Positions 18,563-27,546 are shown, counted from the first letter of the stretch. The stretch: DNA of 42,494 nucleotides from Ruminiclostridium papyrosolvens C7 (GCF_000421965.1 NZ_ATAY01000082.1:1-42494); one strand, 5' to 3'. The notes: generated by a model not told the origin, from the sequence alone. Made by a program: numbers and translations.

Positions 18563-20950
18563 ATGAAGTTATCGGAAAATGCCGTCAAAGTATTGGAGAA
18601 GAGATATCTTGAGAAAGACGAAAATGGAAATTTGCTTGAGGATTGCGAGGGAATGTTTCATCGCGTAGCAAAGGCAATTGCCTCTGCAGATGCAGAATAT
18701 ACTGATGAAAAAGGATTGGCGGTAATTGAACAGGAATTTTATGATATGATGGCTAATCTTGAATTTTTACCTAATTCACCTACTTTGATGAATGCCGGAA
18801 GACCTTTGGGGCAGTTAAGTGCTTGCTTTGTTCTTCCTGTAGAAGATACAATGGAAGGCATTTTTGAATCCATAAAAAATGCGGCATTAATACATAAAAG
18901 CGGCGGAGGCACAGGTTTCAGCTTTTCCAGACTCCGTGCAAAAGGATCAACTGTAAATTCAACCGGTGGAGTTGCAAGCGGCCCTATAAGTTTTATGAAG
19001 GTTTTTAATGCCGCAACAGAAGCGGTAAAACAGGGAGGAACCAGACGTGGTGCCAACATGGGTATTTTGAGAATTGATCACCCTGATATTCTGGAGTTCA
19101 TTTCCTGCAAAAGTAATAATTCAGAAATAACTAATTTTAATCTAAGTGTGGGAATTACTGAAGATTTCATGAAAGCGGTAGAACACAATCTGGAATATGA
19201 ACTTTTGGATCCTAAAACAAAAAAGCCTGTTGCTAAACTTAATGCTAAAGAAGTATTTGATATAATTGTGGAAATGGCTTGGAAAAATGGGGAGCCGGGT
19301 ATAATTTTTCTGGACAGGCTTAACCACGATAATGTAACTCCTAAGCTTGGGGAAATAGAAAGTACCAATCCCTGCGGTGAGCAGCCGTTGCTGCCTTACG
19401 AGGCATGTAATCTTGGCTCAATAAACCTGTACAATATGATGGACGATTCACATAAAGGCCTCGATTTTGAGAAATTGGAAAACACAGTACGAAAAGCAGT
19501 GCGTTTTCTGGATAATGTAATTGAGGTCAACAAATATCCTTTGCCTGAAATTGATAAAATGACAAGAGGCACCCGAAAAATAGGACTTGGCGTTATGGGA
19601 TGGGCAGACACACTCTGTGCTTTGGGTGTGGCGTATAATTCTAAAGCTGCAATTGATTTAGCGGACAAGGTTATGTCCTTTATAAGTGATACTGCTCAGA
19701 AAGCTTCACAGGATTTGGCCGAATTAAAGGGCGTTTTTCCATTTTATCAGGACAGCATATATGCCCAAAAGGGTATAAAGATGAGAAATGCTACTACTAC
19801 TACCATTGCACCAACTGGTACATTGAGTTTGATAGCTGGTGTTTCAAGCGGAATTGAGCCGATATTTGCAATTTCATATATCAGAAATGTTATGGACAAT
19901 AGTGAACTGGTGGAGGTTGACCCTGTATTTAAAGGGGCTGCACTTTCCGGGAACTTCTATTCAGAAGAACTTATGAAGAAAATTGCCAGGGTTGGAACTG
20001 TTAAAAACATGAATGAGGTACCAAAGAATGTTCAAGACATATTTGTCACTGCACATGATGTACTTCCCGAGTGGCATGTAAAAATGCAGGCGGCATTCCA
20101 GCGTCATACAGACAATGCGGTTTCCAAGACAGTCAACCTAAGTCATGATGCGACTACAGATGATGTGAGAGAGGTATTCACTCTGGCCTATAAGACCCAG
20201 TGCAAAGGGGTTACAATTTACAGGGACGGAAGCCGTGACTTGCAGGTTCTTAATATTGGAAAAGTTAAAGGTAAGGAAGAGAATGCTGACAAGGAGTTGC
20301 CAGCCGGAGAGAATATTTACTGCGATTCCTGTGCGGTCAATAATATGCCTGGGAAAATAGAACCAAGGCCAAGACCTGACATTACTACAGGTTTTACGGA
20401 AAAAGTAGGAATAGGCTGCGGAAATCTTTATATTACTGTAAACTACGATGAAAACGGTATTTGTGAGGTCTTCACAAATACAGGACGTGCAGGAGGCTGT
20501 CCTTCCCAATCAGAAGCAACCAGCCGTCTGGTGTCGGTAGCATTACGTTCAGGTATGGATGTGAAATCAATTGTTGAACAACTAAAAGGCATAAGATGCC
20601 CGTCTACCATACGTCAGAAGGGCTTGAAGGTTTTGTCCTGTCCGGATGCAATAGGCAGACTAATAGAAAAGGTTGCGAAAATCCAGAGCAGCAAAGACGA
20701 GGATGTGTCAGGAGAAATATGTGCAACAACTGAATACAGTCTCTTACAAAAGCCTTCTGCCAGAACTGCTGATGCTGAACAAAGTGAGTGCGACTCACAA
20801 TGCAGCAGTTGTACAATGAAGGAAGTATGCTCAAACCCCGGTAATGAAGATGACTATGTAAGTGCGGAATGCCCAGAGTGCGGTAAAGCAATGGAGCATG
20901 AAGGCGGTTGTGTTATTTGCAGGAGCTGCGGGTATAGTAAGTGTGGGTAG
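18563..20950 (+). CDS. nrdJ: Vitamin B12-dependent (class II) ribonucleoside-diphosphate reductase
   Basis: Adenosylcobalamin-dependent reductase that makes deoxynucleotides without oxygen. Visible marks: PNSPTLMNAGRPLGQLSACF (first active-site Cys), GTGFSFSRLR, GGTRRGANMGIL, the catalytic loop NPCGEQPLLPYEACNLGSIN (radical Cys, Glu), and APTGTLSLIAGVSSGIEP. The C-terminal TSCPD domain (about residues 605-705) is followed by a Cys-rich linker and a zinc ribbon (CPEC...CRSCGYSKCG), which supplies the reducing thiols. About 795 aa, full length. ATG 18563 follows AGAGGGG (18547-18553) with ideal spacing; ATG 18545 is inside or before that site. Confidence 0.95.
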   Translation: MKLSENAVKVLEKRYLEKDENGNLLEDCEGMFHRVAKAIASADAEYTDEKGLAVIEQEFYDMMANLEFLPNSPTLMNAGRPLGQLSACFVLPVEDTMEGIFESIKNAALIHKSGGGTGFSFSRLRAKGSTVNSTGGVASGPISFMKVFNAATEAVKQGGTRRGANMGILRIDHPDILEFISCKSNNSEITNFNLSVGITEDFMKAVEHNLEYELLDPKTKKPVAKLNAKEVFDIIVEMAWKNGEPGIIFLDRLNHDNVTPKLGEIESTNPCGEQPLLPYEACNLGSINLYNMMDDSHKGLDFEKLENTVRKAVRFLDNVIEVNKYPLPEIDKMTRGTRKIGLGVMGWADTLCALGVAYNSKAAIDLADKVMSFISDTAQKASQDLAELKGVFPFYQDSIYAQKGIKMRNATTTTIAPTGTLSLIAGVSSGIEPIFAISYIRNVMDNSELVEVDPVFKGAALSGNFYSEELMKKIARVGTVKNMNEVPKNVQDIFVTAHDVLPEWHVKMQAAFQRHTDNAVSKTVNLSHDATTDDVREVFTLAYKTQCKGVTIYRDGSRDLQVLNIGKVKGKEENADKELPAGENIYCDSCAVNNMPGKIEPRPRPDITTGFTEKVGIGCGNLYITVNYDENGICEVFTNTGRAGGCPSQSEATSRLVSVALRSGMDVKSIVEQLKGIRCPSTIRQKGLKVLSCPDAIGRLIEKVAKIQSSKDEDVSGEICATTEYSLLQKPSARTADAEQSECDSQCSSCTMKEVCSNPGNEDDYVSAECPECGKAMEHEGGCVICRSCGYSKCG

Positions 20951-20980
20951 AACCTTCTGATATTATAAACTCTGAAACCC

Positions 20981-21130
20981 TTGATATTAAAGGATTTCCT
21001 AAAAAAATAGTCAAAAAATCAAATTAGATTTGAGATAATTGAGTTAGATTTGATTTAATTGATCAGAGAATCTCTGTAAGGCTTGATACTAAAGGTTTCT
21101 TATAGATTTTAGATTTTCCTAAAAAAGTAG
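20981..21130. repeat. Imperfect direct repeat between nrdJ and the recombinase cassette
   Basis: TTGATATTAAAGGATTTCCT (20981-21000, followed by an A run and TAG) recurs as TTGATACTAAAGGTTTCTTA (21083-21102), followed at 21112-21130 by TTTCCTAAAAAAGTAGG. Between them lie an AT-rich repeat (21020-21060) and a 13-bp palindrome CAGAGAATCTCTG (21064-21076). The pattern suggests duplication or insertion at the cassette edge. Confidence 0.45.
21020..21060. repeat. AT-rich att-like repeat, left copy (two tandem degenerate units)
   Basis: Two adjacent units of about 20 bp share TTAGATTTGA. The second (21037-21060) differs at 3 of 24 positions from 33958-33981 and resembles 27525-27546. All three copies have the same orientation. 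It lies just outside the 3' end of the recombinase cassette, so it is a candidate left end or attachment site. Confidence 0.45.
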
Positions 21131-21159
21131 GGCGAAAAATCAATTCGCCCTACTTTTTT
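21121..21159. terminator. Bidirectional terminator between nrdJ and the recombinase cassette
   Basis: A 16-bp perfect stem pairs AAAAAAGTAGGGCGAA (21121-21136) with TTCGCCCTACTTTTTT (21144-21159) around a 7-nt loop. T runs exist on both strands. The minus-strand recombinase gene stops inside the loop (21140-21142), so its last codons form one arm. Confidence 0.85.
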
Positions 21160-23491
21160 CAATAAGTTTTTCTTTATCAAAGATTGTTAGTTTTTTTATC
21201 TGTTTTTCTCTTTTTAGAGCTGAAGGTTTATCTGGTAATTCTTCTGTATAGACGAGTTCAACAGGTGTTCTTGTTTTGGTGTAGGTGCAGCCATGACCCT
21301 CTTGGTGTTGTTGTAGTCTCTTTTGTAAATCAGATGTATAGCCAGTGTAATAGGTGCCGTCAGAACAAGATAAAATATAAACTTTAAAATTTGATATATT
21401 ATTAGTCTGAGCCAAACGGTCTTTATCAACATGTACTTCATGAATACCATTAATGTTATAATAATTGTAATAGTTAATTGTTGTTGCAATATTCGTACCT
21501 AACCCTCTAATTAGTAATGAAGGTGATATATCGTAGTTTAAAAAATAATTTTTAAATAATGTCGGAAAAGATCTTCTAACATAAATTCCAAATTTCGTTA
21601 GAATGGAGCTTATATATTTACTACCAATTGGTTTATAATATTTACTCCCAGTAAAGAGCCATTCTTTTTGACAACCTAAAGACAGTTGGTCTTTTCTATC
21701 GTTTTTTATATAGCTCCATATCATTTTACCTATATCATTATTTAAGGTTATCCATGTATTACGAGCATACAAGTAGTATTTATTGTTTGATATTTTAATG
21801 TCATCAAAAGAGATATTAACAATTTCGGATATTTTAATTCCATATACTAATACTAAAAAACCTATAATTTTATCTCTTGTATTTATTTCTGAGCTATTCA
21901 GTAAATTAAATATTGCTTCTTGTTCATTTTGTGAATATGAACGATTTTTTAAACTAGTATAAATTTTTACGTTTTGTACTGTTAAAGTTCTAAAAAGTTT
22001 CATATTTTTATTTATATATATTATTAATTTTTTTAACTGGAAAACATAACCACAAAAATTTAAAACATACTCATCTAAAATATTCTGATTCAACTCATTG
22101 ATGCTCTTAATGTCATTTTTGCACAAAAACTTGAAAAACAAGCATGCTTCTCTAAGGCATTGAAAATAGTATTTACTACTAAATTTATTATTCCAACCTC
22201 TATCAATGAATTTTCGCTTTATTTCAATTAAACTTAGTGAGTAAGATGTGAAAACATTATTAAATTCTGGAGCTACTTTATCTATAAACCTAAAATGGAT
22301 TTTAGTAAATATATCTATATCACTTTCTACTTTCAGAATGCCTTTCATATAGAAATAATTCTGGATTGAAAGAGGAATGTGAATTTTATTGATTAAATCA
22401 TTAATTTTTTCTTTTGCATTAATAAGACCATTCTCATCTATGAATTTAAAAATTTTATAATCATTATTTAATTTATAGTATAATTTTACTCCAGCGTAAT
22501 TATTTTTAATAAGGGTGAATATATATTCTTTATATAATTGTGAAATTTCTTCTGATGAAAATTTATTTCTAATATCTTCCGTCAGCATAATTACCTTTTT
22601 TTTATATGCACAATTATCACAAATATTAAGAGTATAATTAAAACTAACTACAACATGTCCACATTCACTACAAGTGTTTTGCAATTTTATATAACAATCA
22701 CCACAGATCTCCTTTTCATCGTATTTTTTCTTTATCGGCTTTAATTGTTGGCAAATACTGCAAGTCCGTTTTGGAGCATAATTAATGTAGCAATTATCAC
22801 AAATAGATTTATTATCAATAATCTTTACTATAATTCTCTTTTTACCGCAAATACTACATATTCTTGTTGGCCTATAATATCTATAATAGCATGTGGGACA
22901 GATACTCATATTGGCTATATTAAATTTGGTGATATCTAGTTTCCCGCAATTACTGCAGTAGGTTTTAGGTCTATATATATTGTTATAACAAGTTGAGCAG
23001 ACATACTTACCGTTTTTTACATATTCTATTTGTTTTTCTGTATTACAAACAGAACATACTCTAGAAGGAAGACTATTTTTATAACATTTAGTACAAATTA
23101 TTTTTCCTCCTTTTCTTGATGCAACGCGCTCAAGTGAATGACAAATACTACATACTTCTTTAGGTGCATATAGTTTTCTATAACATGTCTGACAGATGGA
23201 TTTTCCTTCTGAGGATTTCGTAATGTAACTGATACTATGGCAAATATCACATTCTCTCTTAATCCTATAATATTTTTGATAACATTTCCTACATATTTTT
23301 AAATTATCAAGTACTTTTGAAATTCTTCCTTGGTTATTGCAGATATCGCAGATAGATAAACTTTTATTTTTTTCGTATTCTCTTGAATAACATGTGATGC
23401 AAAGACCTTTGGCAAAATGCCTTTTTTCTGTTGTTCCACAAATTAGACAACTATCATATTTTTGAGACCATTTATGAAATTCTTCAATCAT
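21140..23491 (-). CDS. Nine-zinc-ribbon, recombinase-like protein fused to a GIY-YIG nuclease domain
   Basis: Three parts, 783 aa. Residues 17-300: nine tandem CxxC-(about 16-21)-CxxC zinc ribbons with a period near 34 residues (CSICGKKRIIVKIIDNKSIC is typical). Residues about 400-690: tyrosine-recombinase-like core, degenerate: Box I reads YGIKISEI (Arg replaced by Lys) and Box II is poorly matched, but a terminal NYYNYY supplies Tyr. Residues 702-783: complete GIY-YIG domain of the UPF0213/YhbQ type (VYILSCSDGTYYTGYT, Arg in LQKRLQQH, Glu in ALKREKQIKK). It overlaps the upstream gene by ATGA. Recombinase accessory or targeting factor is an inference. The fusion could be recent capture of a host GIY-YIG gene. 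I know no described protein with this architecture. Confidence 0.8.
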   Translation of the reverse strand: MIEEFHKWSQKYDSCLICGTTEKRHFAKGLCITCYSREYEKNKSLSICDICNNQGRISKVLDNLKICRKCYQKYYRIKRECDICHSISYITKSSEGKSICQTCYRKLYAPKEVCSICHSLERVASRKGGKIICTKCYKNSLPSRVCSVCNTEKQIEYVKNGKYVCSTCYNNIYRPKTYCSNCGKLDITKFNIANMSICPTCYYRYYRPTRICSICGKKRIIVKIIDNKSICDNCYINYAPKRTCSICQQLKPIKKKYDEKEICGDCYIKLQNTCSECGHVVVSFNYTLNICDNCAYKKKVIMLTEDIRNKFSSEEISQLYKEYIFTLIKNNYAGVKLYYKLNNDYKIFKFIDENGLINAKEKINDLINKIHIPLSIQNYFYMKGILKVESDIDIFTKIHFRFIDKVAPEFNNVFTSYSLSLIEIKRKFIDRGWNNKFSSKYYFQCLREACLFFKFLCKNDIKSINELNQNILDEYVLNFCGYVFQLKKLIIYINKNMKLFRTLTVQNVKIYTSLKNRSYSQNEQEAIFNLLNSSEINTRDKIIGFLVLVYGIKISEIVNISFDDIKISNNKYYLYARNTWITLNNDIGKMIWSYIKNDRKDQLSLGCQKEWLFTGSKYYKPIGSKYISSILTKFGIYVRRSFPTLFKNYFLNYDISPSLLIRGLGTNIATTINYYNYYNINGIHEVHVDKDRLAQTNNISNFKVYILSCSDGTYYTGYTSDLQKRLQQHQEGHGCTYTKTRTPVELVYTEELPDKPSALKREKQIKKLTIFDKEKLIEKSRAN

Positions 23492-25386
23492 ATAAATTCT
23501 TCACTTCCTCTGAGTAACTTATAGTATCTTGTCGCAGTTTTGTGATTTATTCCAAAGCTTTTCATCAATAATGCCGGCTGATGTAACCCATTAAGCATTG
23601 CATTATTGATAGCTGTATAATATAACTCTGTTGCAGTAACATCAAAATCATGAACAATTCTGCAAACCAAGCTTAATGATATTGCAGTGTTGTAGTTCCT
23701 TCCGGGAAAAGCATACTCACTATCTGTTCTCAATGTATCTAAGTACTCAAGAATCAATGGAGATAATATTTCTGGTATTTCATGACTTGTTTTATTGAAA
23801 CACAGGATGTTTATTGTTTTATTTGATAATATAGTTTGGGCGAAATTACTTTTTTTAAGTATTCTTATTTCTTCAGGAGTGAATCCATAAAGTAGCATAA
23901 GGATTACTATTATTCTATCTCTAAGCTTGATATTTTTATTATATAGACATGATTTAAGCAATTGCTTTTGCTTGTCAGTACAAAGACTTACGTTTAGTTC
24001 ATGTCTATATTTTGAATTCGGAAGATTTAGCTGAGTAAAAGTTATTTTATGTTTATTTATATATGTTATAAAATGCCTTAAATTGCCTTTATCATAGGGC
24101 TTTAATCTTAGATAGGCATCTATTGTTTGGTTGTTAATTTCAGTTGGTTGTATTAAATTCAATAATACGTGGCAAAAGTATAGAAATCTGAGTGCTGTTA
24201 ACATGTAAAGATAACATGTATAATACCTAAATTTTGAATGATTTTTTATCCAGCCTTTCTGCTGATAATTTCTGTATTTTATTAATAAAGATTCCTTATA
24301 TGCTTTTATTACTTTCTGAAATTCAACTGCTAGGTTACTAATCTGATAACTCAGATTTTCAAGTAAAAATAAACTACAGTCATAATCCGGCATTATATTT
24401 TTGTGGCACAAGAAGGAAATCATATCAATTATAAAAAGTTTTTTGGTGAAATGCTTTTGATGTATAATTGAAAAATCAATACTTGAAAAGTCAGAGCTAT
24501 TATTTACATAGTTTGAGTAGACATCATCAAGTAAATTTTTCGATGTATTAACTTGCACCCAAACACTTTCATACGATACTTTTTCTGCTTTGCTATTGAA
24601 ATAGTCCTTGATAATATTTGTAAAGTTTTCACACCAGTTCATCGCCAGTTTGTCGAATATACTCTCAAATTTCTGCTTATAGTAGCAATTACGGCAATAT
24701 GGTAACGCATTAGAATAAGAGTGGATTGGTACTGCCGGATTAAAGCATGAATTACATATATGCACTTGCTGTTTGGCACAATCCTGGCATATGATTGAAT
24801 TATCAGAAAAAATGTGTTGTACTGACCCGGAATTGCCACAAATACTACAGATATATACTCCTTGATTTATGTCAATTTCAGATGAAGACGTTTTCGAATT
24901 TTCATAACAACGGCTACATACATGTTTTCCATCAACTATATAAGGGGATTCTATATTTCTGCCACATTTAGAACAAAGATGATTAGGTGAAGAATAGCAT
25001 TTTATACATACTTTTTTATCAGATGAGTTAATTGCAAGTACCTCTAATTTTCCGCAAATAGAACAAATATGCTTTGTACGATAATGCTTTATATAACATG
25101 AGTCACACACATATTCTGTCATACTCAGCTTAACAGCTGCAGAAGCTTGTTTATTACAAATACTGCATGTATGTAATGGTTGTTTATAACACTTTTGGCA
25201 GATAGATTTACCATTATCTATTTTATGAACTCTGCTAGTTTTTCCGCAAATACTACATTCACTTTTGGGATATTTGTGTTCTTTTTGATAGCAGGAATTA
25301 CAAAGTCCTTTAGCTTTATGTGGATGTAGTGTAGTGTTGCAGCTGATACATTTAGAGAATTTATTAGACCATTTATTTTCTGACAT
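23488..25386 (-). CDS. Seven-zinc-ribbon protein with degenerate tyrosine-recombinase-like core
   Basis: Residues 14-235 hold seven CxxC...CxxC ribbons (CISCNTTLHPHKAKGLCNSC first, CNSCFNPAVPIHSYSNALPY last) with the same period as the downstream gene. The rest resembles a tyrosine recombinase: helical core-binding region about 340-460 and catalytic-fold region about 470-625. Box I is YGFTPEEIRIL, lacking the catalytic Arg; the end FGINHKTATRYYKLL keeps a Tyr where the nucleophile belongs. It is likely a DNA-binding partner and not an active recombinase. The start ATG overlaps the HTH gene stop (TAATG), and its end overlaps the next gene (ATGA), so both are translationally coupled. Confidence 0.78.
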   Translation of the reverse strand: MSENKWSNKFSKCISCNTTLHPHKAKGLCNSCYQKEHKYPKSECSICGKTSRVHKIDNGKSICQKCYKQPLHTCSICNKQASAAVKLSMTEYVCDSCYIKHYRTKHICSICGKLEVLAINSSDKKVCIKCYSSPNHLCSKCGRNIESPYIVDGKHVCSRCYENSKTSSSEIDINQGVYICSICGNSGSVQHIFSDNSIICQDCAKQQVHICNSCFNPAVPIHSYSNALPYCRNCYYKQKFESIFDKLAMNWCENFTNIIKDYFNSKAEKVSYESVWVQVNTSKNLLDDVYSNYVNNSSDFSSIDFSIIHQKHFTKKLFIIDMISFLCHKNIMPDYDCSLFLLENLSYQISNLAVEFQKVIKAYKESLLIKYRNYQQKGWIKNHSKFRYYTCYLYMLTALRFLYFCHVLLNLIQPTEINNQTIDAYLRLKPYDKGNLRHFITYINKHKITFTQLNLPNSKYRHELNVSLCTDKQKQLLKSCLYNKNIKLRDRIIVILMLLYGFTPEEIRILKKSNFAQTILSNKTINILCFNKTSHEIPEILSPLILEYLDTLRTDSEYAFPGRNYNTAISLSLVCRIVHDFDVTATELYYTAINNAMLNGLHQPALLMKSFGINHKTATRYYKLLRGSEEFI

Positions 25387-25742
25387 TAATTGATTACACC
25401 ACCTTTTGGGCCCAAAACAGAATCAGGTACATCAGAGGAACCTGATTTTTTTCGTGGTTTTGGGCCTGGTTTAATTCCTATTTCATCGCCGACTGCTTTA
25501 AGCAATTTTTCAGCACTTTTTCCTGATGAAATGTGTACCATTATATCTGCAGGCGTACATTCGAGAATATCGCATAAGGCATCAAATACCTTAGTATTGA
25601 TTCTCTCTGGCATTTTATCAACAATTAAAGTAACCATTGACGATGTTATATTAATGCCATGAGCATTTAGCAATTTTGTCAAGTCAGTACAACGCCATAT
25701 TCCTTTCTCCGCCATTTTCTCTTTTAGTTTCCACTTAAACAT
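25386..25742 (-). CDS. Small Cro/CI-type HTH protein of the recombinase cassette
   Basis: About 118 aa. Residues 1-70 form an XRE/HTH_26-like fold (KEKMAEKGIWRCTDLTKLLN ... ILECTPADIMVH); the C-terminus is basic and Pro/Gly-rich (GPKPRKKSGSS). The ATG at 25742 follows GGAGG (25752-25748) and overlaps the upstream gene's stop by 8 nt; a TTG at 25754 lies upstream of the ribosome site. Position inside a recombinase operon suggests a repressor or excisionase-like factor, but this is inference. Confidence 0.75.
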   Translation of the reverse strand: MFKWKLKEKMAEKGIWRCTDLTKLLNAHGINITSSMVTLIVDKMPERINTKVFDALCDILECTPADIMVHISSGKSAEKLLKAVGDEIGIKPGPKPRKKSGSSDVPDSVLGPKGGVIN

Positions 25743-26349
25743 ATCTCCCTCCAATGCAGGTTTTGTCAGGTTGTAAGTGCAGGTAAACTTGATTGTTTGT
25801 AATATTATTGCCGATTTGATTATTTATAAAACTCTGAGAAAGCCCTTTAATCCTTAAAATATCAGCAATATAATATTGTCTGAATAGATTTATGCTCTCA
25901 ATCCTCTGTATCAATGATAGCTTTGAATTATAAAATCTTAATCTGTTTTCCATATAGTGTTTGGAAAGAATATTACCTTTAATAGTTGTAAATATTTTGT
26001 TGTTGCAAAGTTTGTTATCAGTACTGATAATATCAAGGTATTTACGTACATCCTCTGTTGCTTCATGGAATACAGGATATATAAGTCTACTGTTTACATT
26101 TTGTATATATATACTTCCATATGATTCTGGAGGCTGACTGCTAAAGTTACAATCAATGAGAGCTAAATTTAATACTTCTTCAATTCTAAGTCCATATGAG
26201 TAACATAACTGAAAAATAACTTTGTCCCTTTTAACTGTAATATAATTAAGAGAATCTGAAGAATATTCTTCAGACGTTTTATCAAAGGTATCCCAAAATT
26301 CTTTGGTTTTTGGGTAAGTAAATCTATTATAAAAACTTGTTTCAACCAT
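25735..26349 (-). CDS. Short tyrosine recombinase (catalytic domain only)
   Basis: At 204 aa it covers essentially only the catalytic domain. Box I has the Arg (CYSYGLRIEEVLNLALIDC). Box II reads INLFRQYYIADILRIKG, with the Arg kept but the His of HxxR not evident, and the end is IGNNITNNQVYLHL, with His replaced by Asn and the Tyr kept. There is no SAM-like core-binding domain at the N-terminus, so it may act only in complex with the 380-aa recombinase. Its ATG follows directly on that gene's TAA. Alternatively it is a degenerate accessory subunit. Confidence 0.75.
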   Translation of the reverse strand: MVETSFYNRFTYPKTKEFWDTFDKTSEEYSSDSLNYITVKRDKVIFQLCYSYGLRIEEVLNLALIDCNFSSQPPESYGSIYIQNVNSRLIYPVFHEATEDVRKYLDIISTDNKLCNNKIFTTIKGNILSKHYMENRLRFYNSKLSLIQRIESINLFRQYYIADILRIKGLSQSFINNQIGNNITNNQVYLHLQPDKTCIGGRYV

Positions 26350-27492
26350 TTAATTACATCCCTTCGGTAAAAATTTTGCTAACTGGCGGTCTATTACGTT
26401 TGTAAGCTGCTTTGATACAAAAGAATCTGAAAGATGCGTATATATTTGTGTTGTTGCTAAATAGGTATGGCCTACTTGCTCTTGAATAAATCGTGGACTG
26501 ATTTCCAAGTCTTCAGATAAATGGCTTATATAGCTATGTCTAAGACAATGTGTTGAGTAATTATCATGAGGAAGACCAGCACACTTAAGGTGTTCTTTAA
26601 AATTCTGAGTAATAGTTTTTGGATTCATGCGGCATCCACGTTCAGTAAGAAATAAGCTTTTGCTTTCATCAAATCCGAATAAAGGTCTGATGCTTTCAAG
26701 ATACCACCTTAAGTATTCAACTGAAGTTTCTGAAATAGTCCATACAGTTCGACGTTTTGGAGGACTCCCGCCACTAGCTTTCCCAAATCTTACGATAATA
26801 CCTCCAAAATTATTCCATTCGGGTCGCTTAGGATTGTGTAGAAAATCAGTTGTATCAAGCATAGAAACTTCATTTGCCCGCAATCCATAATAATAAATAA
26901 TCAGATATAATACCTTGTCTCTCTGAAGTACTTTTAAGCTTTTTGATTTGTTTTTATATGCTAAGGCTATCTGTTCGTCGAAGTATGCCCATAAGCACTT
27001 TAGATGATCTTTTGTAAAGGCTAATCTCTTCTCTTTATTTTCATCAGGTACTTTATGTGGTATGAGATTATCTTGTGAACATATAAGCAAAGGCTTTTTA
27101 CCAAAGTTGACTTTGCAAAGATCACTAAGTTGTGGAGACTCAACTAAGAAAGACTGAAATCGTGAAATCATATTTTGCTTGTGACGTTGAGTTGCTTCAC
27201 AATTGTTTCTTTCTCTATATAAATAGGCACACCACTCATCAAAGATCTCAGCTGTCCAATCCCAAGGATACTGGTTTGTAAATAGAAATAAGTCATTTAT
27301 AGTATTAATGGTGGTTCTTATACTTGATGGCTTAAGACGTCTAGCCATAAGTCGATTTGTATAAGCGTTTATTATTTGTGAGTAGGTATCTTCTTCAAGG
27401 CTTATACTGTTATTTATATTTGTAGTATTATTTTTCTGAGGACTATTACTGTTTACCACCAGTTTTAACTTATTCTTAAAATTTACTTCCAT
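26350..27492 (-). CDS. Tyrosine recombinase/integrase with complete catalytic set
   Basis: Full-length XerC/D-like recombinase, 380 aa. N-terminal SAM-like core-binding domain about residues 35-130. Catalytic marks: Box I YYYGLRANEVSML (Arg), Box II THCLRHSYISHL (His, Arg), VGHTYLATTQIYTHL (His, Tyr nucleophile). It is the first gene of the five-gene minus-strand operon and the most likely active enzyme. SD GGAG (27501-27498) lies about 5-8 nt before the ATG. An AT-rich repeat at 27521-27546 lies just upstream and could be its binding site. Confidence 0.92.
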   Translation of the reverse strand: MEVNFKNKLKLVVNSNSPQKNNTTNINNSISLEEDTYSQIINAYTNRLMARRLKPSSIRTTINTINDLFLFTNQYPWDWTAEIFDEWCAYLYRERNNCEATQRHKQNMISRFQSFLVESPQLSDLCKVNFGKKPLLICSQDNLIPHKVPDENKEKRLAFTKDHLKCLWAYFDEQIALAYKNKSKSLKVLQRDKVLYLIIYYYGLRANEVSMLDTTDFLHNPKRPEWNNFGGIIVRFGKASGGSPPKRRTVWTISETSVEYLRWYLESIRPLFGFDESKSLFLTERGCRMNPKTITQNFKEHLKCAGLPHDNYSTHCLRHSYISHLSEDLEISPRFIQEQVGHTYLATTQIYTHLSDSFVSKQLTNVIDRQLAKFLPKGCN

Positions 27493-27520
27493 ATATTTGC
27501 TCCGTAATCAAAGTAGATTG

Positions 27521-27546
27521 AATTAAAATGAATTTAATTTGATTTA
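27521..27546. repeat. AT-rich att-like repeat, middle copy
   Basis: Twenty-five of 26 bases are identical to 33953-33978, in the same orientation. It sits 29 bp upstream of the recombinase cassette's first gene. As an imperfect palindrome with arms of about 12-14 bp it has the form of a tyrosine-recombinase core site, but its very low GC calls for caution. Confidence 0.5.

Noticed and set aside
21214..21489. Alternative minus-strand ORF over the GIY-YIG region
   Set aside because: It lies in another frame inside the 783-aa gene; the GIY-YIG motifs are in the main frame only.
22600..23480. CRISPR array or tandem DNA repeat, suggested by regular Cys codons
   Set aside because: The periodicity is at protein level (CxxC units about 34 residues apart); the DNA itself is not a set of identical repeats with unique spacers.
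24639..24839. Minus-strand ORF inside the seven-zinc-ribbon gene
   Set aside because: It is a shadow frame with no family marks or ribosome site; the Cys ribbons belong to the other frame.
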